Below the pieces are notes generated by a model. The model was not told the DNA's origin. It saw only the letters and a list, made by a program, of their open reading frames with translations, and did not search any database. From Robertkochia marina (GTDB taxonomy: Bacteria; Bacteroidota; Bacteroidia; Flavobacteriales; Flavobacteriaceae), in contig NZ_SSMC01000001.1 of NCBI RefSeq assembly GCF_004799345.1, positions 1,302,001 to 1,366,000 of the forward strand: a stretch of DNA of 64,000 nt. Direction: 5' to 3'. Below, piece after piece: positions 27,646 to 36,666 of the stretch. How positions within the stretch are numbered: position 1 is the stretch's first letter; every line of letters starts with the position of its first letter. The position numbers and the translations under genes were made by a program.

Positions 27646-29529
27646 ATGAAAAAGATGATTTATACCCTCATGGCGGGGGCTGCGGTAAGCCTTGCAGGAT
27701 GTAAGGAGGCAGCACCGGCTGAAGAGGTAAAACAGGAAGAAGCTATGAAGCCCGAAAAACAAAAAGAGGTAGTATACCAGGTATTTACCCGTTTGTTCGG
27801 TAATACCAATACCACTAACAAACCATGGGGAACCCCGGAGGAGAATGGGGTTGGTAAATTTGACGATTTTACCGATAAGGCTCTTCAGGAGATCAAGGAT
27901 CTTGGAGTAACTTATATTTGGTATACAGGGGTGCCCCATCATGCCCTGATCACCGATTATACCCAATACGGAATCTCAAATGATGACCCCGATGTGGTGA
28001 AAGGGAGAGCGGGATCACCCTATGCGGTAAAGGATTATTACAATGTAAATCCTGATCTGGCCAAAGACCCCGCGAGAAGACTGGAAGAATTTCAGGCGCT
28101 TATAGAGCGAACACATAAGAATGGTTTAAAGCTTATCATAGATATCGTCCCTAATCACGTGGCCCGTAATTATGAAGGAAAGACCAATCCTGAAGGGGTG
28201 GAAGACTTCGGTGCCAATGACGATACCTCGGTAGCTTATGCTAAGAATAATAATTTCTACTATATTCCGGGAGAAGCCTTTAAGGTGCCGGAGTGGGAAA
28301 ATGGTTATCAGCCATTGGGAGGTGAAGCCCACCCACTGGCCGATGGTGCCTTTGATGAAAATCCTGCAAAATGGACAGGGAACGGATCACGACTGGCCCA
28401 ACCCGGCATGAATGACTGGTATGAAACCGTTAAGATCAATTATGGAGTGAGTCCCGACGGACAAAAGGATTTTGATACCCTTCCCGAAGGTTTTGACAGC
28501 AAGGATCACAAAGCTCATTACGAGTTTTGGCAAGGTAAGGAGGTGCCGGATTCATGGAAGAAGTTTCGTGATATAGCGCTATACTGGACCGAGATGGGGG
28601 TTGATGGTTTTCGTTTCGATATGGCAGAGATGGTGCCGGTAGAGTTTTGGAGTTACCTGAATTCTCATATCAAAAATGCAAATGCCGATGCCTTTTTATT
28701 GGCGGAGGTTTACCAGCCCCATTTGTATAGGGAGTATATTCACAAGGGTAAAATGGATTATCTCTATGATAAGGTTGAATTATACGACACCCTTAAAAAC
28801 ATCCTGCAGGACCGTGGCCTTACAAAACATATACCGCCTATCCAGGAAGGGCTGAAGGATATTGAACATCATATGCTTCATTTCCTTGAAAATCACGACG
28901 AGCAGCGTATTGCAAGTCCTGATTTTGCTGGAGACGCTCAAAAAGGACGTCCTGCTATGGTGGTTTCAGCCCTGATCAGTACGGCCCCTACCATGATCTA
29001 TTTTGGGCAGGAGGTAGGAGAACCCGGAGCAGAAGATGCAGGTTTCGGAGATCCGACACGTACCTCAATTTTCGATTATATCGGAGTGCCGCATCACCAG
29101 CGGTGGATGAATGAGGGTGCCTTTGACGGAGGACAGCTTTCTGAAGAGGAGAAGGAACTAAGGGACTTTTATAAAACTCTGCTCAACCTGAGTATTGATC
29201 ATAAGGCGTTCACAGGAGCCTATGATGACCTTCACCTGTTCAACCTGGAAAAACAAGACGAGGGTTATGATGACGGCTTATACGCTTTCTCCCGTTCTAC
29301 TGATGAAAAAGCGGTAGTGGTAGTTTCTAATTTTGATGCCGGTAATCAAAAAGATTTCCGTCTGAGAATCCCTGCAGAGCTAATTTCGAAATGGAGTTTG
29401 AATTCGGGAAATGATACAGTAAAAGACCTGCTGAACGATCGTGCATTTACCCTGGAGGTAGATGAGAATTCGGGAAGCGTGAATGTTAGTTTAGCGCCCC
29501 TTCAATCGGCGGTGATCGAATTGAAGTAA
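27646..29529 (+). CDS. GH13 alpha-amylase-family lipoprotein
   Basis: A lipoprotein (lipobox LAGC) of 627 residues and the last gene of the plus arm. After a short acidic linker the GH13 barrel begins at once (KEVVYQVFTRLFG), with no separate carbohydrate-binding module. Motifs are IDIVPNHVARN, GFRFDMAEM, LLAEVYQP and FLENHDEQR, so the triad is complete. A C-terminal beta domain follows (AVVVVSNFDAG ... PLQSAVIELK). It starts 5 bases after the preceding GH13 gene and ends at a strong bidirectional terminator. It may act on branched or short maltooligosaccharides in the periplasm or at the surface. Confidence 0.9.
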   Translation: MKKMIYTLMAGAAVSLAGCKEAAPAEEVKQEEAMKPEKQKEVVYQVFTRLFGNTNTTNKPWGTPEENGVGKFDDFTDKALQEIKDLGVTYIWYTGVPHHALITDYTQYGISNDDPDVVKGRAGSPYAVKDYYNVNPDLAKDPARRLEEFQALIERTHKNGLKLIIDIVPNHVARNYEGKTNPEGVEDFGANDDTSVAYAKNNNFYYIPGEAFKVPEWENGYQPLGGEAHPLADGAFDENPAKWTGNGSRLAQPGMNDWYETVKINYGVSPDGQKDFDTLPEGFDSKDHKAHYEFWQGKEVPDSWKKFRDIALYWTEMGVDGFRFDMAEMVPVEFWSYLNSHIKNANADAFLLAEVYQPHLYREYIHKGKMDYLYDKVELYDTLKNILQDRGLTKHIPPIQEGLKDIEHHMLHFLENHDEQRIASPDFAGDAQKGRPAMVVSALISTAPTMIYFGQEVGEPGAEDAGFGDPTRTSIFDYIGVPHHQRWMNEGAFDGGQLSEEEKELRDFYKTLLNLSIDHKAFTGAYDDLHLFNLEKQDEGYDDGLYAFSRSTDEKAVVVVSNFDAGNQKDFRLRIPAELISKWSLNSGNDTVKDLLNDRAFTLEVDENSGSVNVSLAPLQSAVIELK

Positions 29530-29545
29530 AATAAACAACTGAATT

Positions 29546-29582
29546 AAAAAAAGGCATGAAGAAGTTCTTCATGCCTTTTTTT
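29546..29582. terminator. Bidirectional terminator after the plus arm
   Basis: A long inverted repeat (AAAAAAAGGCATGA / TCATGCCTTTTTTT, with a further paired GAA/TTC inside) has A and T tracts on both sides. It lies 16 bases past the last GH13 gene and 4 bases from the end of the convergent membrane-protein gene, so it serves both. Confidence 0.9.
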
Positions 29583-29586
29583 GTGT

Positions 29587-30015
29587 TTAGTTTAAGGCCA
29601 GGGCAGGCTTGGTTGCCTTTTGGTATACGAAGCCTACAACGGCTCCAATAACCGCATAAAACAGGATGTCAAGCCCTGCTTCTGCAATATGCCCGGTAAG
29701 GGTCATCATATTGGCAGAACCGAACCAGAGGAGCCCCATGCCTACGCCTACAAAGAGGCCTACCATGGCTCCGAACTTAAACCCGGAGGCCGCAGAATAA
29801 TTGCCGTCTGCCCACTTGCCGTATAAACTGCTGATCACAAAGGTCATTACCAGGTTGCCGGCAAAGATGTACATAATGTTGGGTTCCTTTGTGAGATCTG
29901 CAAGGCTGTGTTGGGTGAAAAATTCTACAGTAAGCATTCCCCAGATCAGGTAGCCCAGGAAAAACATGACGATGGTACCGACCAAAGTGGCCAGCAGGTT
30001 TGCTTTATTGATCAT
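29587..30015 (-). CDS. Small four-helix membrane protein of unknown function
   Basis: A 142-residue membrane protein with four predicted helices (about 7-27, 49-66, 82-102 and 112-132). Small residues are plentiful (GFKFGAMVGLFVGVGMGLLWFG) and the C-terminus is short and basic. It looks like a common flavobacterial hypothetical protein. I recognise no named domain. It stands alone, with its 3' end sharing the terminator of the amylase operon. Confidence 0.75.
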   Translation of the reverse strand: MINKANLLATLVGTIVMFFLGYLIWGMLTVEFFTQHSLADLTKEPNIMYIFAGNLVMTFVISSLYGKWADGNYSAASGFKFGAMVGLFVGVGMGLLWFGSANMMTLTGHIAEAGLDILFYAVIGAVVGFVYQKATKPALALN

Positions 30016-30164
30016 AATAGTTGGTTTTAAATCTATTGAATGTAATGAAAATATGTGATTTATACCCTAAAAATTGCTGTTTTAACCTGCACATCAATAC
30101 ATTATGTAGTATTTTTATTTCATTGGTGCTAATAATGATTGACGTAACAAAAATTTAATAGTGT

Positions 30165-30920
30165 ATGCTCATAAGGGTAATGCAAATCTGTATTTTCTTT
30201 CTTAGTTTTGCGGCCTTAAACGTTGATACTGAAAAGCCTATGGTGATTGGACATAGGGGCGCTAAGGGGCACGTTGCTGAAAATACAATGGCATCGATAG
30301 CTAAAGCCCTTGAGCTCGGAGTGGATGGTATTGAGATCGATGTATTTCGTATCAGAAGCGGAGAGGTAGTAGTTTTTCATGATGATTACCTGGGTCGTTT
30401 AACCGACCAAACCGGAAAAATTGAAGATCTGACTTTGGAAGAACTCCAAAAGGTCAGGGTAAAAGGCAATTACCGTATACCAACCCTGGAAGAGGTGCTG
30501 CATTACCTAGACGGGAGAGTCTTATTAAATATAGAACTTAAAGGCTCAGGAACTGCTGCGCCGGTATATCATACCCTGGAGCGTTACCTGGGTAAGTCAG
30601 GCTGGACTCATGATAATTTGCTGATCTCAAGTTTTAAGTGGGAAGAATTAGAGTCTTACCGAACGCTGGATAAGAAAATGCCGATAGGGGTGCTTACCGA
30701 GAAGGAGATCAGCCCTGCCATAGCCATGGCTAAAAGCCTGAATGCGGTGGCTGTTAATGCCGATCATCATTTGTTGACAGAAGAAACCGCCGGGGAAATA
30801 AGAAAGGCAGGCTTGCAGATCTGGTGCTGGACAGTAAACCGCATGCCTGATCTTGAGCGTATGTTCGAGCTCAAGGTAGAAGCTGTTATAACCGATTATC
30901 CTGACCGAGTAAACGACTAA
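30165..30920 (+). CDS. Glycerophosphodiester phosphodiesterase
   Basis: Hydrolyses glycerophosphodiesters to glycerol 3-phosphate and an alcohol, 251 residues. GDPD motifs are complete: GHRGAKGHVAENT (catalytic His), GVDGIEIDVFRIRSGEVVVFHDD (metal Glu/Asp and second His), LNIELKG and the C-terminal WTVNRMPDLERMF / VITDYPD. The first 20 residues are hydrophobic and could be a signal peptide, so the enzyme may be periplasmic. The next gene starts 4 bases after its stop, which suggests co-transcription. Confidence 0.9.
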   Translation: MLIRVMQICIFFLSFAALNVDTEKPMVIGHRGAKGHVAENTMASIAKALELGVDGIEIDVFRIRSGEVVVFHDDYLGRLTDQTGKIEDLTLEELQKVRVKGNYRIPTLEEVLHYLDGRVLLNIELKGSGTAAPVYHTLERYLGKSGWTHDNLLISSFKWEELESYRTLDKKMPIGVLTEKEISPAIAMAKSLNAVAVNADHHLLTEETAGEIRKAGLQIWCWTVNRMPDLERMFELKVEAVITDYPDRVND

Positions 30921-30924
30921 GCCT

Positions 30925-32139
30925 ATGACCTATGATGTGATCATAACAGGAGGAGGCGCTGCAGGTTTTTTTGCCGCGATCCAGATCGCTCAACAAGATC
31001 CGTCATTGCATTTGGTGATCCTGGAAAAAGGGAAGGATGTCTTGAATAAAGTCAGGATCTCAGGAGGTGGACGCTGTAACGTAACCCATGCTGAATTTAT
31101 TCCTAATGAACTTGCCAGGAATTATCCTCGCGGAGAAAAGGAATTGCGGGGACCCTTTCATACCTTCTGTAGTGGAGACACCGTAGATTTCTTCGAAAAA
31201 AGGGGAGTGCCCTTGAAAGTTGAAGATGATGGCAGAATGTTTCCTGTAACCGATTCTTCAGAAACAATCATTGACTGCTTTAGAGAAGAGTGTAAACGAC
31301 TTGGAGTTGAGGTGTTAACTAATCACGGGGTAAAGCAGCTGTTGCGACTCGAAAAATACTGGGAATTGGATACCACCGGAGGCACCTTTAGAACCAGGAA
31401 GTTGTTAATGGCTACCGGGAGTAGTCCGAAGGTATGGCGAATGCTCAGTAATATGGGCATACAGATCGTTGAACCCGTACCTTCTTTGTTCACTTTTAAT
31501 ATCAAGGATGATCGCATTAAAGGCCTGCAGGGATTAAGCTGTGATGCCCAGGTGCAAATACCTGAAGCCGGTCTTGAAGCCGAGGGCCCCGTTCTTATTA
31601 CCCATTGGGGTTTAAGTGGTCCGGCGGTTTTACGTTTATCGGCATGGGGTGCAAGAGATCTTCACAGGGCCAATTATCAGTTTCCCGTGGTGGTGAACTG
31701 GATGTACCCGGAAACGGTTGATACCTGTATGGAGCTGCTCCTGGAAGCGGTGGAGATGCATCCGAAACGTTCACCAATGGCCAGCAAAGATTTTGATGTA
31801 CCGAAGCGTTTATGGCAGTCATTGCTGGAAGCCGCCGGAGTTACACAGCAAGAGAACTGGGCTGATCTGAGCAGAAGTAAGCTCAGGGAAATAGCTATTC
31901 AGCTTACGCAATGCCAACTACTTGTGAACGGAAAAAGCACCTTTAAGGAAGAGTTTGTTACAGCCGGAGGCGTAGATCTTAAGGAAGTCAACTTTAAAAC
32001 CTTTGAGTGTAAAAAATATCCCGGACTTTTCTTTGCGGGAGAAATATTGAATATCGATGCAATAACCGGAGGTTTTAATTTTCAGAATGCCTGGACCGGA
32101 GCTTATATAGCCGCAAAAGCTATAGTTGAAGGCACCTAA
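30925..32139 (+). CDS. HI0933-family NAD(P)/FAD-dependent oxidoreductase
   Basis: A flavoprotein of 404 residues. The FAD-binding Rossmann motif DVIITGGGAAGFFAAIQIA is at the N-terminus, the family signature ISGGGRCNVTHA near residue 50, and the C-terminal signature GEILNIDAITGGFNFQNAWTGAYIA. These define the HI0933/YhiN group. The physiological substrate is not known in most bacteria. The last 4 bases overlap the 3' end of the convergent TspO gene. Confidence 0.92.
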   Translation: MTYDVIITGGGAAGFFAAIQIAQQDPSLHLVILEKGKDVLNKVRISGGGRCNVTHAEFIPNELARNYPRGEKELRGPFHTFCSGDTVDFFEKRGVPLKVEDDGRMFPVTDSSETIIDCFREECKRLGVEVLTNHGVKQLLRLEKYWELDTTGGTFRTRKLLMATGSSPKVWRMLSNMGIQIVEPVPSLFTFNIKDDRIKGLQGLSCDAQVQIPEAGLEAEGPVLITHWGLSGPAVLRLSAWGARDLHRANYQFPVVVNWMYPETVDTCMELLLEAVEMHPKRSPMASKDFDVPKRLWQSLLEAAGVTQQENWADLSRSKLREIAIQLTQCQLLVNGKSTFKEEFVTAGGVDLKEVNFKTFECKKYPGLFFAGEILNIDAITGGFNFQNAWTGAYIAAKAIVEGT

Positions 32140-32609
32140 TTAAGCCACCAGATACTAAAGTTCAGCACTGTGGCAAAACTTACCCATAACAGGTAGGGTA
32201 CCATAAGCCAGGCGGCAGGTTTGCTTACCACCCTGAACCACTTAATGGTGAGAATGATCAGGATCAGGAGGGTGAGAATAACCATTAAGGCCCAGAAGGG
32301 TTTTTGGAAGCCGAAGAATACCACACTCCAAAGGGCGTTAAACATAAGCTGAAAGCCAAAGTGATACAAGGCTGTTTGCACCCACTTATGATAAAATCCT
32401 CTTGCCCAAACCAAGCCGGCAGCTACTCCCATAGCAATATACAGCAGTGTCCAAACCGGCGCAAAAACCCAGTTAGGCGGATTGAAATCCGGCTTATTTA
32501 AGGTAACATACCAGGTGTCGATAGAGCTTTGGGTAGCAAAGCTCGAAAGGAAGCCTACCAAAAGGCAGATCACTACTGCGATACTAATACGGGTAATCGT
32601 TTTTGACAT
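32136..32609 (-). CDS. tspO: TspO/MBR family protein
   Basis: A five-helix membrane protein of 157 residues, normal for the family. Conserved segments are WYVTLNKPDFNPPNWVFAPVW (the W-x-P-P-x-x-F/V-x-P-V-W loop), ALWSVVFFG in helix 3, and PYLLWVSFATVLNFSIWWLN in helix 5. TspO proteins bind tetrapyrroles or carotenoid-related ligands and modulate stress and light responses. It converges on the flavoprotein gene with a 4-base overlap. Confidence 0.93.
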   Translation of the reverse strand: MSKTITRISIAVVICLLVGFLSSFATQSSIDTWYVTLNKPDFNPPNWVFAPVWTLLYIAMGVAAGLVWARGFYHKWVQTALYHFGFQLMFNALWSVVFFGFQKPFWALMVILTLLILIILTIKWFRVVSKPAAWLMVPYLLWVSFATVLNFSIWWLN

Positions 32610-32651
32610 AGCGGGTTGGTGTATTCACGAAAATAAACATTTTTTTGTGAA

Positions 32652-32764
32652 GTTATACCGTTATACAGTTATGCGGTTATACAGTGCCTGTTAGCTGAAA
32701 TCATCCTTAAATGATTGTATAACTGTTTAACGGCATAACCGCATAACCGCATAACTGCATAACC
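32652..32764. repeat. Two inverted period-8 arrays upstream of mvaD
   Basis: Four tandem copies of GTTATACN/GTTATGCN (32652-32684) face a second array in inverted orientation (32719-32764, units GCATAACC/GCATAACT). The two can pair to form a long stem around a 34-base spacer. They sit between the divergent tspO and mvaD starts, next to the mvaD -7 box. Confidence 0.75.
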
Positions 32765-32774
32765 CATTTTCCTC

Positions 32775-32782
32775 TATATTTG
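32775..32782 (+). promoter_or_regulatory. -7 promoter box of mvaD
   Basis: TATATTTG matches TAnnTTTG exactly and lies 21 bases before the chosen ATG. It overlaps an alternative TTG start at 32780, which argues against that longer reading. Confidence 0.6.
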
Positions 32783-32803
32783 CACAAAGATCAATCATCA
32801 AAA

Positions 32804-33877
32804 ATGGTCAAAGAATTTATTGCCCAAAGCCCTGAGATCCTTCCGGATACATTTGAAAGTACATGGAGTTCACCCAGTAATATAGCCCTGGTAAAATACT
32901 GGGGGAAGAAGGAAGGTCAGATCCCTGCCAATCCTTCCATAAGTTTTACCCTGGATCATTGCGCTACCACTACCCGGGTGAAGTTTACCAGAAAAGAGAC
33001 TCCGGGAATCTCCTTCGACCTGCTTTTTGAAGGAGAGCCAAAACCATCTTTCAAGCCGAAGATCCAACAATTTATAGACCGTATTCTGCCCTATATGGAA
33101 TTCCTGGAAGGCTATCATCTCGAGATCGATACCTCCAACAGTTTTCCACATTCCAGCGGAATCGCCTCTTCTGCCAGTGGTATGAGTGCGTTGGCACTTT
33201 GCCTGATGAGTCTGGAGGCTGCCTTGTCGGGAGCTGAAGAGGATGCCAACTTTTATAAAAAGGCGTCTTTCCTGGCCCGTCTTGGTTCGGGAAGTGCCTG
33301 CAGAAGCCTTGAAGGTCCTTTGGTAAGCTGGGGGCAACATGAGCATATCTCCGGAAGTTCAGACCTGTATGGTACGCCGTACAGAGGTCAATTGCATAAG
33401 ACTTTTCTTGACTATCGCGATACCATCCTTTTGGTGGATAAAGGACAAAAGCAGGTAAGCAGTACCGTAGGACATGGATTGATGCATGGACACCCTTACG
33501 CTGAGGCCCGTTTTGAGCAGGCACATCGTAATTTGGCAGAATTGCTGGAAGTGCTTCAGAATGGAGATAGCCGGGCCTTTATCAGGATCGTTGAAAGTGA
33601 AGCCCTCACCCTTCATGCCATGATGATGAGTTCTAATCCGTATTTTATCCTGATGAAGCCAAATACACTGGAGATCATCAATAAGGTGTGGGACTTTAGA
33701 GAGAAGACCGGTTCTGCACTTTGTTTTACCCTCGATGCGGGAGCAAATGTTCATCTTTTATATCCCGGTTCGGAGGCTGATGAAGTGATGAAATTTATTG
33801 AGGACGAGTTAGTTGATTATTGTGAACAAGGGCAGTATATTTGCGACCGAATTGGTGAAGGCGCAAAAAGACGATAG
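32804..33877 (+). CDS. mvaD: Diphosphomevalonate decarboxylase
   Basis: Converts mevalonate 5-diphosphate to isopentenyl diphosphate with ATP, 357 residues from the first good ATG. GHMP-kinase fold with the signature NIALVKYWGKK near the N-terminus, the phosphate loop FPHSSGIASSASGMSALALC, and the C-terminal CFTLDAGANVHLLYP containing the catalytic Asp. A TTG 24 bases upstream would add 8 residues but lies on the promoter box. It begins an isoprenoid group with mevalonate kinase and a UbiA prenyltransferase downstream, and shows that this organism uses the mevalonate route. Confidence 0.95.
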   Translation: MVKEFIAQSPEILPDTFESTWSSPSNIALVKYWGKKEGQIPANPSISFTLDHCATTTRVKFTRKETPGISFDLLFEGEPKPSFKPKIQQFIDRILPYMEFLEGYHLEIDTSNSFPHSSGIASSASGMSALALCLMSLEAALSGAEEDANFYKKASFLARLGSGSACRSLEGPLVSWGQHEHISGSSDLYGTPYRGQLHKTFLDYRDTILLVDKGQKQVSSTVGHGLMHGHPYAEARFEQAHRNLAELLEVLQNGDSRAFIRIVESEALTLHAMMMSSNPYFILMKPNTLEIINKVWDFREKTGSALCFTLDAGANVHLLYPGSEADEVMKFIEDELVDYCEQGQYICDRIGEGAKRR

Positions 33878-34008
33878 TCGACAAAAGCCTAAATTAATCA
33901 TAAATACAAGGCCATTTGCCTGCTGTTTTTTGAATTGAGCAGGGATATTGCTTATATTTAATTGTTAAAACATGCCCGGAAAAGGAATTTGTTAAGGGCA
34001 ATAATGCT

Positions 34009-34947
34009 ATGAAAGGTCCATTATTCTATTCTAAGATTCTCTTGTTTGGTGAGTACGGTATCATTAAAGATTCTAAAGGACTCTCCATTCCGTATAATTT
34101 TTACAACGGTGCCTTAAAGGTGGAAAAGGAGCTGAGCGAAGAAGCCTCAAGATCAAATCAGGGCCTCAAGCGTTTTGCCGATTACCTGGAGAAGTTGGAG
34201 CAGGAGCAGCCTGAACTCGTTACCTTCGATTTGAAGCGTATGCGGGAGGATGTGGCCCAAGGCATGTATTTTGACAGCAGTATTCCTCAGGGGTATGGCG
34301 TAGGCAGCAGTGGTGCCCTGGTAGCAGCCATTTACGATAAGTATGCCCAGGACAAGATCACCGTGCTTGAAAACCTTACCCGCGATAAACTGATCAGTCT
34401 TAAAAATATTTTCGGAGCCATGGAAAGTTTTTTCCATGGGAAATCATCCGGACTGGACCCTTTAAACAGTTATCTGAGTCTGCCTATTTTGATCAACAGC
34501 AAGGATAATATAGAGCCAACCGGGATACCTTCGCAAACGGAGAACGGAAAAGGCGCAGTTTTTCTTTTAGATAGTGGAATTGTAGGGGAAACCGCTCCGA
34601 TGGTCCAGATCTTCATGGAGAATATGAAGCAGGAAGGATTCCGTAAAATGATCAAAGACCAATTCATAAAGCACACCGATGCCTGTGTTGACGATTTCCT
34701 TAATGGCGACGTTTCTTCCCTCTTCAGCAATATTAAAAAGCTGTCTCACGTTGTTCTTGATCACTTTAAACCGATGATCCCGGCACAGTTTCACAAGCTT
34801 TGGGAACAGGGTATCAAGACTAACGACTATTACCTGAAACTTTGCGGTTCAGGAGGTGGTGGATATATCCTCGGGTTTACCGAAGATATTGACAAAGCAA
34901 GGGAAGCCCTCAAAGACTACAAACTTGAGGTGGTATATCACTTTTAA
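34009..34947 (+). CDS. mvk: Mevalonate kinase (GHMP kinase)
   Basis: ATP-dependent kinase of the mevalonate pathway, 312 residues. Motif 1 is FYSKILLFGEYGII (GEY matches the GEH/GEY of mevalonate kinases). The ATP loop is PQGYGVGSSGALVAAIY and motif 3 LCGSGGGGYILGF. Phosphomevalonate kinase is an alternative, but GEYG plus the gene order favours mevalonate kinase. It lies 131 bases after mvaD and 19 bases before the prenyltransferase gene, so it probably has a promoter of its own or reads through. Confidence 0.88.
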   Translation: MKGPLFYSKILLFGEYGIIKDSKGLSIPYNFYNGALKVEKELSEEASRSNQGLKRFADYLEKLEQEQPELVTFDLKRMREDVAQGMYFDSSIPQGYGVGSSGALVAAIYDKYAQDKITVLENLTRDKLISLKNIFGAMESFFHGKSSGLDPLNSYLSLPILINSKDNIEPTGIPSQTENGKGAVFLLDSGIVGETAPMVQIFMENMKQEGFRKMIKDQFIKHTDACVDDFLNGDVSSLFSNIKKLSHVVLDHFKPMIPAQFHKLWEQGIKTNDYYLKLCGSGGGGYILGFTEDIDKAREALKDYKLEVVYHF

Positions 34948-34966
34948 TATTTTTTGATTTCCCTGA

Positions 34967-35872
34967 ATGCTAACCCGAAAACAACGTGTGATCCTACTTA
35001 AAATCCTGAGTTTGTTTTCAGTGGTAAGAGGCTATAATGTGCTGGTGATCGTCATTGCACAATACCTGGCCTCCATTTATATCATGGCTCCTGACATTCC
35101 TGTCAGAGAAGTGCTTTTTGATCCTAACCTGTTTGCCCTGGTGGCAGCTTCGGCCCTGGCTATTGCCTCGGGGTACATTATCAATAATTTTTACGATGCA
35201 GAAAAAGACCTGATCAACAGACCCCGCAAGTCGATTCTCGACAGGCAGGTAAGTCAGCGTTTTAAACTGTCAACCTATTTCATTCTGAATTTTATTTCGG
35301 TGGTATTTGCCAGCTATGTTTCCTTTAAAGCCGTGCTTTTCTTCGCTGCCTATATCTTCGGAATCTGGTTCTATTCGCATAAACTGAAACGTCGTGCTTT
35401 TATAGGGAATATCATTTCGGCCCTGCTGGCCATTACACCATTTTTTGCGGTGTTTATTTACTACAAAAACTTTGACCTTGTTATTTTTATCCATGCCATT
35501 TTCCTGTTCTTATTGATCCTGAACCGTGAAATGATCAAAGACCTTGAAAATATGAAGGGCGATTTGGTATATGACTACAAGACGGTTCCCGTGATCTACG
35601 GAGAAAGGGCTTCGAAAAGTATGATCACCGGGTTAAGTCTTTTAACCATTGCCGCAGCATGGCTGCTGATCAGGCAGTTTGAGATCGGGCATATGTATTA
35701 TTACTTCTATGCCGCTATTATTATCCTGCTTCTTTTTCTCATCGTGCTTTGGCGTTCCGTATCCAAAGTTGATTACCTCCTGCTTCACAATATTCTCAAG
35801 TTTGTTATTGTAACAGGAGTGTTCAGTATTCTTCTTATTGATATTGATTTGGTGCTCAACCGGTTTTTTTAG
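34967..35872 (+). CDS. UbiA-family prenyltransferase
   Basis: A membrane prenyltransferase of 301 residues with about eight helices. The two Asp-rich motifs are NNFYDAEKDLINRP (first diphosphate/Mg site) and DLENMKGDLVYDYKTVP (second). Flavobacterial homologues with this neighbourhood are usually named geranylgeranylglycerol-phosphate geranylgeranyltransferase; the real acceptor is not shown by the sequence. Location directly after two mevalonate genes fits use of isoprenoid products. The stop codon merges into a period-7 repeat array. Confidence 0.87.
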   Translation: MLTRKQRVILLKILSLFSVVRGYNVLVIVIAQYLASIYIMAPDIPVREVLFDPNLFALVAASALAIASGYIINNFYDAEKDLINRPRKSILDRQVSQRFKLSTYFILNFISVVFASYVSFKAVLFFAAYIFGIWFYSHKLKRRAFIGNIISALLAITPFFAVFIYYKNFDLVIFIHAIFLFLLILNREMIKDLENMKGDLVYDYKTVPVIYGERASKSMITGLSLLTIAAAWLLIRQFEIGHMYYYFYAAIIILLLFLIVLWRSVSKVDYLLLHNILKFVIVTGVFSILLIDIDLVLNRFF

Positions 35873-36301
35873 CAGTTTGCAGTTTGCAGTTAGCGGTAGC
35901 ACGTCTTCGCAGGGCCTTTTAAATTTGAGTTTTTGTGGAGGATAATGGTGGTCCATGCAAAGGAGCGAAATAGCTAAGAAGCAAAGGGTTCATATTTAGC
36001 ACAACTGTAAATTATAGATGGTTCGTCTTCGCGAGACCGCTGAAATTTGATTTCTTGTGGAGGATGATGACTGATTGAAAATTAAAACAACAACGGGCTC
36101 CTTCCCCTGGTTAGGGGAAGGTGGCGCTGGCTCTCGATAACCATCGAAGAGTCGGGGTCGGAAGGGGTTGTATGATATTTCAACCTAAATCAACCCGCCC
36201 CGTCTCAGGGTTGCACCCTGAGCCACCCCTCCCTGTCCAAGGTGGGGAGCCACATTTTATAAACTATTTCAATAGAGATTTTAAATCCGTCAGTGGTAAG
36301 G

Positions 36302-36386
36302 GCCGAGCGTAAAAAAATGGTTCAGTGAACTATTTTAGTGAAGGCGCCAGCAGGCGCGTTGGCCAGAGCAGGTTGTGGCGATCTCC
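36302..36386 (+). repeat. Dispersed CGAGCGT element, copy 1
   Basis: It begins GCCGAGCGT and has the hairpin AATGGTTCA/TGAACTATT, then TTAGTGAAGGCGCCAGCAGGCGCG. It ends GTGGCGATCTCC. Both ends and the middle match the copies at 49981, 50118 and 58241 (the last inverted). Confidence 0.75.
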
Positions 36387-36541
36387 TAATCACATCACTG
36401 CAGCCTTAAAGAAGAAAAATTCTAATAGGAACCAAAGTAACATCATAGGTTTCTTCGCCTTTTAAGGCAGTGCTCAGGACTTTATTTTACATAGATGCAG
36501 TCCTGGTATAATAGTTATAAATAGGCTAATGTACCTGATTT

Positions 36542-36582
36542 GAGAGATTGCCACGCTTTATTTCATAAAGCTCGCAAAGACG
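36542..36582 (+). repeat. Short GAGATTGCCACG...CTCGCAAAGACGA element
   Basis: Conserved ends GAGATTGCCACG and CTCGCAAAGACGA enclose a variable hairpin (CTTTAT/ATAAAG). The same ends with a different hairpin occur at 50765-50808. The ends match a widely dispersed bacterial repeat I recall, usually read as GAGATTGC...CGCAATGACG. Confidence 0.7.
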
Positions 36583-36658
36583 ATTGTAATTTAACTCGTC
36601 CCTCGAACTCTGATCCGAATTCCCTGAAAGAAAAAATGGCCTTTGCAGGTGTTTAATA

Positions 36659-36666
36659 TATCTTTG
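36659..36666 (+). promoter_or_regulatory. -7 promoter box of the pseudouridine synthase gene
   Basis: TATCTTTG matches TAnnTTTG exactly and lies 17 bases before the start codon. A TTTG at 36642 is closer than the usual -33 spacing, so only the -7 element is supported. Confidence 0.5.

Larger units (their letters stand above)
35871..36658. repeat. Repeat-rich noncoding region of about 800 bases
   Basis: No credible gene lies here. From left: a period-7 array CAGTTTG/CAGTTAG starting at the UbiA stop (35871-35900); a CGTCTTCGC end of the dispersed element (35902-35916); a period-8 array AAGGAGCG/AAGAAGCA (35957-35988); and a second TCGTCTTCGCGAG end (36023-36037). Both ends are followed by an AAATTTGA...TTGTGGAGGAT direct repeat (about 35920-35945 and 36042-36067). 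Then come CTTCCCCT/AGGGGAAG and CTCAGGG/CCCTGAG hairpins (36100-36220), a GC-rich repeat related to 2441-2487, and the two elements listed separately at 36302 and 36542. Confidence 0.8.

Noticed and set aside
36121-36312. Open frame of 63 codons within the repeat-rich gap
   Set aside because: It runs through GC-rich hairpins and the start of the dispersed element and has no protein-like pattern.
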